A stretch of DNA of 64,000 bases from positions 806,001 to 870,000 of the forward strand of contig NC_016941.1 of the NCBI RefSeq assembly GCF_000236925.1. The letters run 5' to 3'. The translations under genes and the position numbers were made by a program. The notes under the pieces are model-generated. The model did not search any database. It saw only the letters and a list, made by a program, of their open reading frames with translations, and was not told where the DNA came from. This DNA comes from Staphylococcus argenteus (GTDB lineage: Bacteria; Bacillota; Bacilli; Staphylococcales; Staphylococcaceae). Of this stretch, positions 31,870 through 40,649 are shown piece by piece (within the stretch, counting starts at the first letter, position 1; the number at the start of each line of letters is the position of its first letter).

Positions 31870-31925
31870 ATTAATAATTAATTCATCTATAGTTAATTAT
31901 TTTAAAAAGGTTGATGTTATATAAT
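31870..31925 (+). promoter_or_regulatory. vwb promoter with degenerate SaeR-type half-sites
   Basis: ATTAA (31870-31874), ATTCA (31881-31885) and GTTAA (31892-31896) are spaced 11 bp apart, and TATAAT lies at 31920-31925, 28 bp from the start of the last half-site. The same geometry with better half-sites occurs at the emp and 35241 promoters. Confidence 0.6.
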
Positions 31926-31993
31926 TTGGCTTGGCGAAAAAATAGGGTAAAAGGTAGGTTGTTAATTAGGGAAAAATTAAGGAGAAAATACAG

Positions 31994-33520
31994 TTGAAGA
32001 AAAAATTGCTAGTTTTAACATTGGGAGCATTATGTGTATCACAAATTTGGGAACACAATCACGCGAGTGCAGTGGTTTCTGGGGAGAAGAATCCATATGA
32101 ATCTGAGTCACTTACTTTAACGACTAATAAAAATAAGTCTAGATCAATAGAAGAATATAAGAAAAGTTTGGAAGATTTAATTTGGTCCTTTCCAAACTTA
32201 GATAATGAGAAATTTGATGAACCTGAATATAAAGAAATTATAAAAAAATATCAACAAAAATTTATGGCTGAAGATGAGGCTTTGAAAAAAATCTTTGAAG
32301 AAGAGAAAAATATTAACAATGGTAATCACCGAGACGGAAATTTAATTGGTTTAAGTCATGAAAGATATGAAAATATATTCAGTACTTTGAAAAAGCAAAA
32401 TGAAGAGTTTTTGAAAGAAATTGAAGAAATAAAGAAAGATAAACCGGAATTGAAAGACTTTAGTGAAGAAGAACAATTAAAACATGACTTAGAATTAAAT
32501 ACTTTAGAGAATCAAATATTAATGTTAGGTAGAACATTCTATCAAAATTATAAAGATGATGTTGAAAATTTGTATAGCAAATTAGATTTAATCATGGGAT
32601 ATAAAGATGAAGAAAGAGCAAATAGAAAACCAGTTAATAAAAGGATGTTTGAAAATAAAAAAGAAGACTTAGAAATTACTATTGATGAGTTTTTTAGTAA
32701 TATTGATAAAACAAGACCAAGTAATATTCCGGTTTTAGAAGATGAAAAGCAAGAAGAAAAAAATCGTAGAAATATATCTGAATTAAAAGCTAATATTGAA
32801 GCTGCTAAAAACGACGAGTCAAAAAGAAGTAAGAGAAGTAAAAGAAGTTTAGAATCTCAAAAATATAAAGCTACAACTCAAGAAGTAACTGCAGAACAAA
32901 AGGCTGCATATGAAAGAAAATCAGAGGAAAGAAAAGTAAGATTTTTAGATAAACAGAAAAGTAAAAATGAACCGGTTGTCTCGTTAGAATACGATTTTGA
33001 ACATAAGCAACGTGTTAATAACGAAAACGACAAACAACTCATTGTTTCTAGTCCAATCAAAAGACCAACACCACCAACTACATATACTGAAACAACACAA
33101 CAAGTTCCAATGCCTACAGTAGAGCGTCAAACTCAAGAACAAATTGTTTATAAAGCACCGAAACAATTGGCAGGATTAAATGGTGAAAGTCATGACTTTT
33201 CAACAACGCATCAATCTCCAACAACTTCAAATGACACGTATAGTAATGTTGTAGAATTTGATGAAACGTCTGCTTTACCTGGCAGAAAATCAGGTTCGTT
33301 GGTTGGTTTGAGTCAGATTGATTCATCTCATTTAACTGAGCGTGAAAAGCGTGTGATTAAGCGTGATCATGTTAGAGAAGCACAAAAATTAGTTGAAAAC
33401 TATAAAGATACACATAGTTATAAAGACCGATTAAATGCACAACAAAAAGTGAATACTTTAAGTGAAGGTCATCAAAAACGTTTTAATAAACAAATAAATA
33501 AAGTTTATAATGGCAAATAA
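31994..33520 (+). CDS. vwb: von Willebrand factor-binding protein (secreted coagulase)
   Basis: 508 aa from a TTG start with AAGGAG 10 bp before it. The signal peptide ends at HASA (26); the mature chain begins VVSG, the Val-Val N-terminus that inserts into prothrombin to activate it without cleavage. D1-D2 helical prothrombin-binding domains (about 30-280, rich in Lys/Glu) are followed by a basic SKRSKRSKRS segment (about 276-285), a vWF-binding region and a conserved C-terminal domain (about 425-508) that binds fibrinogen or wall partners. It converts fibrinogen to fibrin with prothrombin. Many substitutions separate it from the S. aureus form I recall. Confidence 0.93.
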   Translation: MKKKLLVLTLGALCVSQIWEHNHASAVVSGEKNPYESESLTLTTNKNKSRSIEEYKKSLEDLIWSFPNLDNEKFDEPEYKEIIKKYQQKFMAEDEALKKIFEEEKNINNGNHRDGNLIGLSHERYENIFSTLKKQNEEFLKEIEEIKKDKPELKDFSEEEQLKHDLELNTLENQILMLGRTFYQNYKDDVENLYSKLDLIMGYKDEERANRKPVNKRMFENKKEDLEITIDEFFSNIDKTRPSNIPVLEDEKQEEKNRRNISELKANIEAAKNDESKRSKRSKRSLESQKYKATTQEVTAEQKAAYERKSEERKVRFLDKQKSKNEPVVSLEYDFEHKQRVNNENDKQLIVSSPIKRPTPPTTYTETTQQVPMPTVERQTQEQIVYKAPKQLAGLNGESHDFSTTHQSPTTSNDTYSNVVEFDETSALPGRKSGSLVGLSQIDSSHLTEREKRVIKRDHVREAQKLVENYKDTHSYKDRLNAQQKVNTLSEGHQKRFNKQINKVYNGK

Positions 33521-33630
33521 TAAATACTTGGCTGCGAAGTAGTAAATCATTTTGCCGAAGAGTAACACATTTAAACTAGCAATAATATATCGAAGATAAT
33601 CCATTTGAAAAATAATGTATATCTCATACA
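33521..33630. other. Short intergenic DNA after vwb
   Basis: AT-rich trailer between the vwb stop and its terminator; no gene seen. Confidence 0.4.
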
Positions 33631-33670
33631 TAGTCCACATTCACTATAGAGTGTGGGCTATTACTTTTTT
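33631..33670 (+). terminator. vwb terminator
   Basis: TAGTCCACATTC and GAGTGTGGGCTA with a 6-nt loop, followed by TTACTTTTTT. Confidence 0.75.
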
Positions 33671-33749
33671 CACTTTATATTACGAGAAAATTTATTATGC
33701 TTAACTATCAATATCATTAATTAATTTTAATATGAAAATCAATAAAAAT

Positions 33750-33805
33750 GTTAAGACAACGTTTACGTCAAGTTAATTATTATACATAAAATTCTGGTAT
33801 ATAAT
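33750..33805 (+). promoter_or_regulatory. emp promoter with triple SaeR-type half-sites
   Basis: GTTAA (33750-33754), GTTTA (33761-33765) and GTTAA (33772-33776), each separated by 6 nt, match the SaeR pattern GTTAA-N6-GTTAA in an extended form. TATAAT lies at 33800-33805, 28 bp from the start of the last half-site. emp is a known target of the SaeRS two-component system. Confidence 0.82.
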
Positions 33806-33876
33806 TCTGTTAGTGAATTTAACAGGAAAATTTAATTGGTTAAAAATATTGAGTCTATATAAAGGAGAAATGACAC

Positions 33877-34911
33877 ATGAAAAAGAAATTATTAGTTTTA
33901 ACTATGGGTACGCTATTTGCCACACAAATTATAAATTCAAATCACGCTAAAGCTTCAACAGAAAGTGTAGACAAAAACTTTGTTGTTCCTGGATCAGGTA
34001 TTAATAAGATTTTGCCTGGATATAGTGAAAGAAATAAACATGTGAATGTACCAGAATTAAAAGCTAAAAGTTTAGCTGAAAATAAAAATTTTGTAGCTTC
34101 AGAAGATCAATTTAAAAAAATTACTACACCTTCAAATGCTAGTCGACTAGTAGACAAGAATTTTGTAGTGCCTGAATCAAAAATCGACAAAATTGTACCT
34201 TCATATAAAGACAAAGATAAACGCGTGAATGTACCAGCAACTATAACAGCACCTCAAAAAGTTGATAGTAATTTTGTTGTTAAAGGCCCAGAGGTAAATA
34301 GATTTATTACACAAAATATAGTAAACCAACGTTTTATCACGACGCAAACACACTTCAAAAAAGTTACTACTTCATACAAAACAACACGTGTTTATACGCC
34401 AATTACACATCATACAACTACTGTAAATAGACATTTTGTTGTTAAACCATCAGAAGCACCTAAATATACACATCCTTCAACTTCAATTACTTCAACAGTA
34501 AACCAACATTTTGTAGTACCTGGATCAAATGCTCATAAATTTGTAACACCAGGCCATGCAAGTATTAAAGTAAATCATTTTTGTGTTGTACCACCAAGCA
34601 ATAGCATTAAAGTTATTCCGTCGCTGAGTCAAAGTTCACAGCGCGTACATGTGCCTAATTTCCACACATCAACATCATCAATTAACAATCATCACTCGGT
34701 AAATAAAACATATAGCTACAAATATTTTTATACTTATAAAATTGTCAAAAATTTAAACAGCTATTTTTCATTTTCAAAATCAAATGAGCGTAAAAATGTT
34801 AAACCAGCATTAAACATTAAAAATGTAAATTATCAATATGCTGTTCCAAGCACTAGCCCTACCCACAGTGTTCCCGAATTTAATGGGATATTACCAGCAC
34901 CACGAGTATAA
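33877..34911 (+). CDS. emp: Emp, extracellular matrix protein-binding adhesin
   Basis: 344 aa. Signal peptide 1-26 (cleavage after AKA), then a Lys/Thr/Val-rich secreted protein built from short imperfect repeats around NFVVPGS/HFVVPGS (near 34, 110, 135, 190 and 220). Emp binds fibronectin, fibrinogen, collagen and vitronectin and stays attached to the surface without LPXTG. One repeat reads HFCVVPP, giving a Cys in a protein that otherwise has none. AAAGGAGAAAT precedes the ATG. Confidence 0.92.
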   Translation: MKKKLLVLTMGTLFATQIINSNHAKASTESVDKNFVVPGSGINKILPGYSERNKHVNVPELKAKSLAENKNFVASEDQFKKITTPSNASRLVDKNFVVPESKIDKIVPSYKDKDKRVNVPATITAPQKVDSNFVVKGPEVNRFITQNIVNQRFITTQTHFKKVTTSYKTTRVYTPITHHTTTVNRHFVVKPSEAPKYTHPSTSITSTVNQHFVVPGSNAHKFVTPGHASIKVNHFCVVPPSNSIKVIPSLSQSSQRVHVPNFHTSTSSINNHHSVNKTYSYKYFYTYKIVKNLNSYFSFSKSNERKNVKPALNIKNVNYQYAVPSTSPTHSVPEFNGILPAPRV

Positions 34912-34960
34912 CAATTGACTCTTAGTTTACGAGATATGATAAATACCTATTATTTAAAAT

Positions 34961-35000
34961 ATAGTCTGCAATCTATGTGGTTGTAGGCTGTATTTTTTAA
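34961..35000 (+). terminator. emp terminator
   Basis: AGTCTGCAATC and GGTTGTAGGCT with G-U pairs, followed by TATTTTTT. Confidence 0.65.
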
Positions 35001-35114
35001 TTTGTTCACATCAATCAGTGGATAAGGTTATTATTACACATTAATAGACACTATGTTAACTAATCATAAAAAGAACTTTTTATAATTAAGATAAAAGTAA
35101 GACTCAAGATAATT

Positions 35115-35170
35115 GTTAATAGTTTGTTTATCACAAGTTAATTATTTTTCCTAAAATGTTGATATATAAT
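35115..35170 (+). promoter_or_regulatory. Promoter of the small secreted protein with triple SaeR-type half-sites
   Basis: GTTAA (35115-35119), GTTTA (35126-35130) and GTTAA (35137-35141), each separated by 6 nt, with TATAAT at 35165-35170. Half-sites and the 28-bp distance equal those of the emp promoter. Confidence 0.82.
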
Positions 35171-35240
35171 TTTCGATGGCGAAGAAAACAGGGTAAATAA
35201 ATCGGTTATAAAAATAGTGGAAATTAAGGGAGCAAAAAAA

Positions 35241-35750
35241 ATGAAAAAGAAATTATTTATAATATCATTGGGTGTACTATGTGCGACACAATTAATGCAT
35301 TCTAATAATGCGAAAGCGATGATAACTGAAAATGTAGAAACAAATTTTGTTGTTAAAGATCAAGATATTAACAGAACATTACAAACACAAACTGAAATAA
35401 TAACTGAACAGCAAATTTTACTGAAAGAACATACACAAATAAATAAATTAAAATCACTTTCAAGTGATAACATTATTGAATATGATTTACATACTAATCA
35501 AACAGGAGGCAAATCAGGAATGTTCTATGGCTACAGTGAAATTGACTCATCACATTTTACTGATCGCGACAAACGTGTGATTAGACGTGAACATGTTAAA
35601 GAAGCACAAAGTTTAGTAGAAAACTATAAAGATACCCAAACTGCGCAAGACAGAGTTAAAGCTAAGCAAAAAGTGGATACATTAAGCAAACCACATCAAA
35701 AATATTTCAATAAACAAATTGATAAAGTTTATAATGGTTTGCAACGCTAA
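35241..35750 (+). CDS. Small secreted protein combining Emp-like and vWbp-like parts
   Basis: 169 aa. The signal peptide (1-26, ending NAKA) is nearly that of Emp. Residues 31-45 (NVETNFVVKDQDINR) match the Emp repeat type. Residues 88-167 align closely with the vWbp C-terminus: IDSSH, RVI.R.HV.EAQ, LVENYKDT, QKV.TLS, FNKQI.KVYNG. It has no D1-D2 prothrombin-activating region. A counterpart sits between emp and nuc in S. aureus without an established function. The C-terminal part is the one linked to fibrinogen or wall attachment in vWbp, so it may be a decoy or anchor. The ATG at 35241 follows AAGGGAGCA. Confidence 0.85.
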   Translation: MKKKLFIISLGVLCATQLMHSNNAKAMITENVETNFVVKDQDINRTLQTQTEIITEQQILLKEHTQINKLKSLSSDNIIEYDLHTNQTGGKSGMFYGYSEIDSSHFTDRDKRVIRREHVKEAQSLVENYKDTQTAQDRVKAKQKVDTLSKPHQKYFNKQIDKVYNGLQR

Positions 35751-35882
35751 ATCAAATTAAATTTAAAAGTTACATATCTCGTGTTTAATCGACATCATAT
35801 AAATAATGACAATTCCATTGATAGATTATCAATTTTAATATAGATTTTGAGGCATTATAAATTTACATTGTCTCGCTAACTA

Positions 35883-35916
35883 AGTCTACAACGCTTATAG
35901 TTGTAGGCTTTTTAAA
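35883..35916 (+). terminator. Terminator of the small secreted protein
   Basis: AGTCTACAAC and GTTGTAGGCT with a 7-nt loop and TTTTT. Confidence 0.75.
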
Positions 35917-36761
<845 letters not shown>

Positions 36762-36778
36762 AGTTACTGACATTTAAC

Positions 36779-36811
36779 ATAAAGTGCCACTGCTGCTAGT
36801 GGCACTTTTAT
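36779..36811 (+). terminator. nuc terminator
   Basis: AAAGTGCCACT and AGTGGCACTTT, a perfect stem with a 6-nt loop. Confidence 0.88.
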
Positions 36812-36977
36812 AATTTTTAGATCACGTTATGTTTTATTATCGAATCAGAATTAGAAAAATAAATTGTATCAAATTAAAGTGTATTTAATATCAGAATATA
36901 AAAATTTTAGATTTAATATTAAAATGGAATATTACTATATATTACAATATGTATTTTCACAGAAAATAAATTAATGC

Positions 36978-37005
36978 TTTACTTCTATATTTAGAAGTGT
37001 ATAAT
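36978..37005 (+). promoter_or_regulatory. cspC promoter with palindromic spacer
   Basis: TTTACT (36978-36983), 16-nt spacer, TATAAT (37000-37005). An inverted repeat ACTTCTA-TATT-TAGAAGT fills the spacer (36981-36998). The start codon is about 120 bp further, leaving a long leader as in other cold-shock genes. Confidence 0.6.
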
Positions 37006-37124
37006 GGTAGGTAAGTAATAAAGAGCGTGAAGAAAATTGTGAGTTATTTTTACAGAATATTCTCCTTTTCATTTATGAATTTGTTACAAATATTTAGTGC
37101 AAAAGCACGATGGAGGTATTCGAT

Positions 37125-37325
37125 ATGAATAACGGTACAGTTAAATGGTTTAATGCAGAAAAAGGTTTTGGTTTCATCGAAAGAGAAGATGGTAGCGACG
37201 TATTCGTACACTTCTCAGCAATCGCTGAAGATGGATACAAATCATTAGAAGAAGGCCAAAAAGTTGAATTCGACATCGTTGAAGGCGACCGTGGCGAGCA
37301 AGCTGCTAACGTAGTTAAAATGTAA
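37125..37325 (+). CDS. cspC: Cold-shock protein
   Basis: 66 aa. RNP1 (KGFGFIER) and RNP2 (VFVHFS) motifs of the five-stranded cold-shock fold are intact. It binds single-stranded RNA/DNA and melts secondary structure. The ATG at 37125 follows GGAGGT; an upstream in-frame ATG at 37110 overlaps that site. The position beside nuc matches cspC of S. aureus; cspA and cspB lie elsewhere. The long leader could hold a temperature-responsive structure. Confidence 0.93.
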   Translation: MNNGTVKWFNAEKGFGFIEREDGSDVFVHFSAIAEDGYKSLEEGQKVEFDIVEGDRGEQAANVVKM

Positions 37326-37338
37326 TTTTAACTAATTC

Positions 37339-37371
37339 AAACAGTCCTAATTAAAGGGCTGTTTTTTTTAT
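37339..37371 (+). terminator. cspC terminator
   Basis: AAACAGTCCT and AGGGCTGTTT followed by TTTTTT. Confidence 0.85.
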
Positions 37372-37649
37372 ACCATTTTTGAGAGAGTGGTTCTTTACAG
37401 TCCCATTCCAACTTAAAAATAGAAATATATGAGGAAAACTCATGCATAAGAAAAACTAATTTCTAAAAAAACATATTTCATTAGTGAAAAATTAACTGCA
37501 TAATACCGCCAGAAGAATAGTCCACACAATAAATCAGCACTTGAATGAATTTATTTAACCAATAAATAACAGTATTTGCTATTTTTTTAGAAATTACTTG
37601 TAGTATTACTTAACAAACATAAGAAAATTTTAAATTCTGGATAAAAAAA

Positions 37650-37737
37650 CGCCAATACAGATCTTTAATAATGACGAGAATTAAAGTCTGTATATGGCGA
37701 TAACAAGAAGTAATGTTAAACACTCAAAGTGTTTAAC
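37650..37737. repeat. Two strong inverted repeats in a 612-bp non-coding stretch
   Basis: CGCCAATACAGATCTTTAAT (37650-37669) pairs with ATTAAAGTCTGTATATGGCG (37680-37699). It is followed by a perfect palindrome GTTAAACACT-CAA-AGTGTTTAAC (37715-37737). No T run follows either. The rest of 37,371-37,937 shows no gene. Confidence 0.7.
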
Positions 37738-37937
37738 AATAATAGGATACCACATCGGATTATATCTTACTACTTAATTAATAATTTAACTAATCAACTT
37801 TTTGTTAATTTTTTATTAAGAGTGATTAATTATTGAGAAAATTTAATGTTTTTAAAATCTCATAATAATTCAGTAATCTTATTTCTATTTAAAAAGCGAA
37901 ACATTAAAATAATTAAATAAAAATATTGTGTTTATAT

Positions 37938-38150
37938 TTATCTGTCGAATATATTCAACTCTAGAGATTTGATATCTACTGATATAACTAAGGTTTCATC
38001 ATTATTATTTATTTGACCATTTGTTAAATCAATTTCCGCTAGTATTTTGAAGCTACCATTAGACAATGGTTTAACTATCGACAATTGCGCTTCGTTTTGT
38101 TGAATTAAAAATGGTTGGGTTGATTTGTTATTGATATGCCACTCATTCAT
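37938..38150 (-). CDS. Small hypothetical protein (70 aa)
   Basis: 70 aa, no signal peptide or membrane segment. It is probably a small beta-rich cytoplasmic protein (repeated polar-hydrophobic alternation, e.g. LVISVDIKSLELNIF at the end). AGGAG lies 11 bp before the ATG. I do not recognise the family. The gene at 38211 lies just upstream on the same strand, so they may be cotranscribed. Confidence 0.6.
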   Translation of the reverse strand: MNEWHINNKSTQPFLIQQNEAQLSIVKPLSNGSFKILAEIDLTNGQINNNDETLVISVDIKSLELNIFDR

Positions 38151-38210
38151 TTTAGTAATTTCTCCTGTTCATTAGTGATTGTATATTGATTTTAACGAAC
38201 GTATTAGTTA

Positions 38211-38495
38211 TCAACCAAAACTTTGCTCAATTTCGATAAATGTTTTAGTTAATATTGATAGGTTGAAAATATTATCTTCTTCAATATCTCCATGCAGGTA
38301 GTCTTGTTCAATTAAAACTATGCAATTAGCATAAAAGTCTTTATAGTCCCTATCACAAAAATAATCTTCCCTTGTATTTTTAGCATCACCAAAATAGTTA
38401 GCCTTAGACTCTGTATCACCGTTATTTGAGCGCTCAATATATAATTTATAAAATTTAGCTATCGTATATTTTTGTTCTTTTGTAAGTTCATTCAA
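38211..38495 (-). CDS. Hypothetical acidic protein (94 aa) with TTG start
   Basis: Acidic, soluble, helix-rich protein. The frame extends upstream to an ATG at 38537, but AGGAGG lies at about 38510-38505 and is followed 9 nt later by TTG-AAT-GAA, so translation most likely starts at the TTG (38495) with NELTKEQKYTIAKFYK. No known motif. It probably forms a unit with the downstream 70-aa gene. Confidence 0.6.
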   Translation of the reverse strand: MNELTKEQKYTIAKFYKLYIERSNNGDTESKANYFGDAKNTREDYFCDRDYKDFYANCIVLIEQDYLHGDIEEDNIFNLSILTKTFIEIEQSFG

Positions 38496-38583
38496 AATCT
38501 TGGGCCTCCTGAAATATCGTTTATATGTTATACCCAATTTATTGAAAAATACAAACTAAATTAACCATGTTCTGCAAATTGTT

Positions 38584-39153
38584 TTAATATGTTTTTACAA
38601 GTTTTAAGCGATATGGTTCTGTAAAATTATCTTTTATAGCGTACGGAGAAATTATTAATAATCCATGACTTTTAACAGATTTTTCACTAACGCCAAATTT
38701 ATAACCTTGATAAATTATTTTCGTACAATACGTGAAGTTCTTGCTATTTAAATTTAATGTAACGAGATAGCGATGATTTGTATTTTCATAGTTTTTCTTA
38801 ACCCAGTCAGCTGCTTTTTTACCAGCTCCAGGATAAGTACAGCGATAGACTTTCATCCAGTCGTTTTTACCGCTAGCATATATATATTTAAATGATTCAA
38901 AGGATTGTGTTGTAGGTTTATCACCTGGACCCTCAATCTGTAAAATGGTCTTATCATCAATGGCTATGCTACTATGACCAAAGAATCCCCACATAACAGG
39001 ACCTTTAGTGATAATTATGTCACCAGGTTGTAATTTAAAATGATCATCTTTTATTTCTTTATATTTATTATCTGCAATAGTTGAAGGTGCATCAATAGGG
39101 GATATAACAATGAATAATAAGAGGAAAATAATTGTATGTTTTATAAATTTCAC
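38584..39153 (-). CDS. Exported YiiX/NlpC-P60-like (permuted papain) enzyme
   Basis: 189 aa. A signal peptide (1-27) is followed by LQPGDIIITKG (about 42-52), a His in FFGHSSIAI (about 60), and a Cys in NFTYCTKIIYQGY (about 146). The order His before Cys is that of the permuted papain-fold YiiX/YaeF amidases and hydrolases. The family acts on wall peptides or lipid-linked substrates; the actual substrate here is unknown. AAGGAGC lies before the start. It is a single gene upstream of the STAR region. Confidence 0.78.
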   Translation of the reverse strand: MKFIKHTIIFLLLFIVISPIDAPSTIADNKYKEIKDDHFKLQPGDIIITKGPVMWGFFGHSSIAIDDKTILQIEGPGDKPTTQSFESFKYIYASGKNDWMKVYRCTYPGAGKKAADWVKKNYENTNHRYLVTLNLNSKNFTYCTKIIYQGYKFGVSEKSVKSHGLLIISPYAIKDNFTEPYRLKLVKTY

Positions 39154-39289
39154 TTAAAAGCTCCTTGTTGAAAAAATGTATGTAATTAATCGAAACGAGC
39201 ATGAGACATAAATCAATGCCCTAGGCTATACAATATAATATTCGCAGCAGTTGACCGAATGAAAATACACTTGCAACAAGCTTATTTCA

Positions 39290-39441
39290 ATTACAGGGGC
39301 CCCAACATAGAGAAATTGGCCCCCAATTTCAACAGGCAATGCGAGTTGGGGTGGGGCCCCAACACAGAGAATTTCAAGAAGAAATTCTACAGGCAATGCG
39401 AGTTGGGGTGGCCCCAACACAGAAGCTGACGGAAAGTCAGC
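39290..39441. repeat. STAR-type repeats
   Basis: GGGGCCCCAACAYA occurs at 39296-39309 and 39353-39366 and, shortened, at 39410-39421. On the minus strand these read TGTGTTGGGGCCC, the Staphylococcus aureus repeat core. A 22-bp spacer motif (CAGGCAATGCGAGTTGGGGTG) is repeated with a 57-bp period. A small hairpin AGCTGAC-GGAAA-GTCAGCT closes the block. It is much richer in GC than its surroundings. Confidence 0.9.
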
Positions 39442-39569
39442 TTACAATAATGTGCGAGAAGGGAATACATAATAAATCATTAGTGTCTTTTTATCATTTC
39501 CTTTCCACTGCCTAAATATGTTTAATACATATATTAAAGTAAGATGCTATAAAAAGTCTATTAAGAATA

Positions 39570-39615
39570 TAAAAACAGCCAAAGACATCAATAGTGAATG
39601 TCCTTGGCTGTTCAT
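39570..39615 (-). terminator. Terminator of the minus-strand membrane genes
   Basis: On the minus strand AACAGCCAAGGACAT and ATGTCTTTGGCTGTT pair and end in TTTTTAT, just after the gene ending at 39629. Confidence 0.8.
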
Positions 39616-39628
39616 ATTATACATTCAT

Positions 39629-39817
39629 TTAAAGAATTCCAAATATTAATGTATAAATTAGCATTGCGAATCCAAAAATATAGAAAATAACAGCGAAGCT
39701 TAAATAAGATTCTTTTTTAGATTCTTTAGCAGTTTTTTTCATTAAGACAAATATAAATGTACCAGCAACGATAAAAATTAATGCTAGCCAAAATAAAATT
39801 GCAAAATGTAAAGTCAT
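39629..39817 (-). CDS. Small two-TM membrane protein (62 aa)
   Basis: Two hydrophobic helices (about 4-26 and 38-60) joined by a charged loop KKTAKESKKES. AAGGAGGG lies before the ATG. It follows the 86-aa membrane protein gene by 29 bp on the same strand, so the two are likely an operon. Function unknown. Confidence 0.7.
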   Translation of the reverse strand: MTLHFAILFWLALIFIVAGTFIFVLMKKTAKESKKESYLSFAVIFYIFGFAMLIYTLIFGIL

Positions 39818-39845
39818 GTGAAACCCTCCTTATAAGTCGTAATCG

Positions 39846-40106
39846 TTAATTAATGAAATCATAAAAAATTGGATAAATATAATAAAGAACGAGCACGATG
39901 TTAATAAAAAATAATATTTCACTTAACCAGAATTTAGTAATCATTGCAATGGTAAACGATACAATGAGTATCGAACCGCAAATGATAATGCCAGGCAGGA
40001 GCCAACATAAATCATCTAAATCTTTGTTATATGTAATCATAATGTTAAAGATAGCAAATATGATTGTTATAACTAAATTTATAGCATTTAATTGAATGTT
40101 TTTCAT
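39846..40106 (-). CDS. Small multi-TM membrane protein (86 aa)
   Basis: Three hydrophobic segments (about 6-26, 34-55, 60-82) with few charges. The ATG at 40106 (MKNIQLNAIN) with TAGGTG 6 bp upstream is preferred to a GTG at 40115. Upstream partner of the 62-aa membrane protein. No recognised family. Confidence 0.65.
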   Translation of the reverse strand: MKNIQLNAINLVITIIFAIFNIMITYNKDLDDLCWLLPGIIICGSILIVSFTIAMITKFWLSEILFFINIVLVLYYIYPIFYDFIN

Positions 40107-40342
40107 GATTGACACCTACTAATATAAATATAGCTTCTTATTGAATATCATAACACTATTTTGCAAAAGGTAAATAAAAAGTAAAGTTATTTTTAAAATA
40201 TTATTTGCTCAATTTTAAAGTTGGTTAATTGAGCGTACTTATTAAATAAAATAGGGAATAACCAATCATTTTAGGTTGAAAAAGCATTCAAATGCTAGGA
40301 CTTTTGTATATTACGTTAAATTTTTCTAAAATTGAACAATAA
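40107..40342. other. Intergenic DNA
   Basis: AT-rich, no coding frame. It contains the promoter of the minus-strand membrane pair, not resolved by eye. Confidence 0.4.
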
Positions 40343-40371
40343 AAAATGTGCAAAATGACTTTTGCACATTT
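40343..40371 (-). terminator. Minus-strand terminator lying upstream of yozE
   Basis: AAATGTGCAAAA and TTTTGCACATTT form a perfect stem with a 4-nt loop. The T run (TTTTTTATT) is on the minus strand, so it terminates leftward transcription. The only leftward gene upstream of it is at 40646-40882, whose transcript would cross yozE. Confidence 0.75.
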
Positions 40372-40445
40372 ACAAATATGAGTTTTCTGATAAGATTAAT
40401 AACAACGCTTTAAAAAGCACGCAATAAATGAAGGGGGCAATTCTT

Positions 40446-40649
40446 ATGACATTTTACAATTTCATTATGAGCTTTCAAAACGATAATACACCTTTTGGTA
40501 TGTTAGCCAATTATGTTTATGAGGATAAAGCATTCCCACGCTTAGAAGAAAGTCATCAAGTCATTAGAACTTATGTTTTGTCTCACTACAAAGACCATCA
40601 ATTAATTGAAATTACAAACAGAGCTATAAGCTTATATATGATAAATTAA
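40446..40649 (+). CDS. YozE/UPF0346 small protein
   Basis: 67 aa, SAM-like helical fold of the YozE family ([31 protein letters not shown] is characteristic). It is cytoplasmic, with unknown role. The start at 40446 is fixed by AAGGGGG 8 bp upstream. Its 3' end overlaps the end of the convergent gene by 4 bp. Confidence 0.85.
   Translation: MTFYNFIMSFQNDNTPFGMLANYVYEDKAFPRLEESHQVIRTYVLSHYKDHQLIEITNRAISLYMIN

Noticed and set aside
39226..39420. 64-codon minus-strand frame across the STAR repeats
   Set aside because: Repeat DNA without ribosome site; predicted peptide is just the translated repeat.
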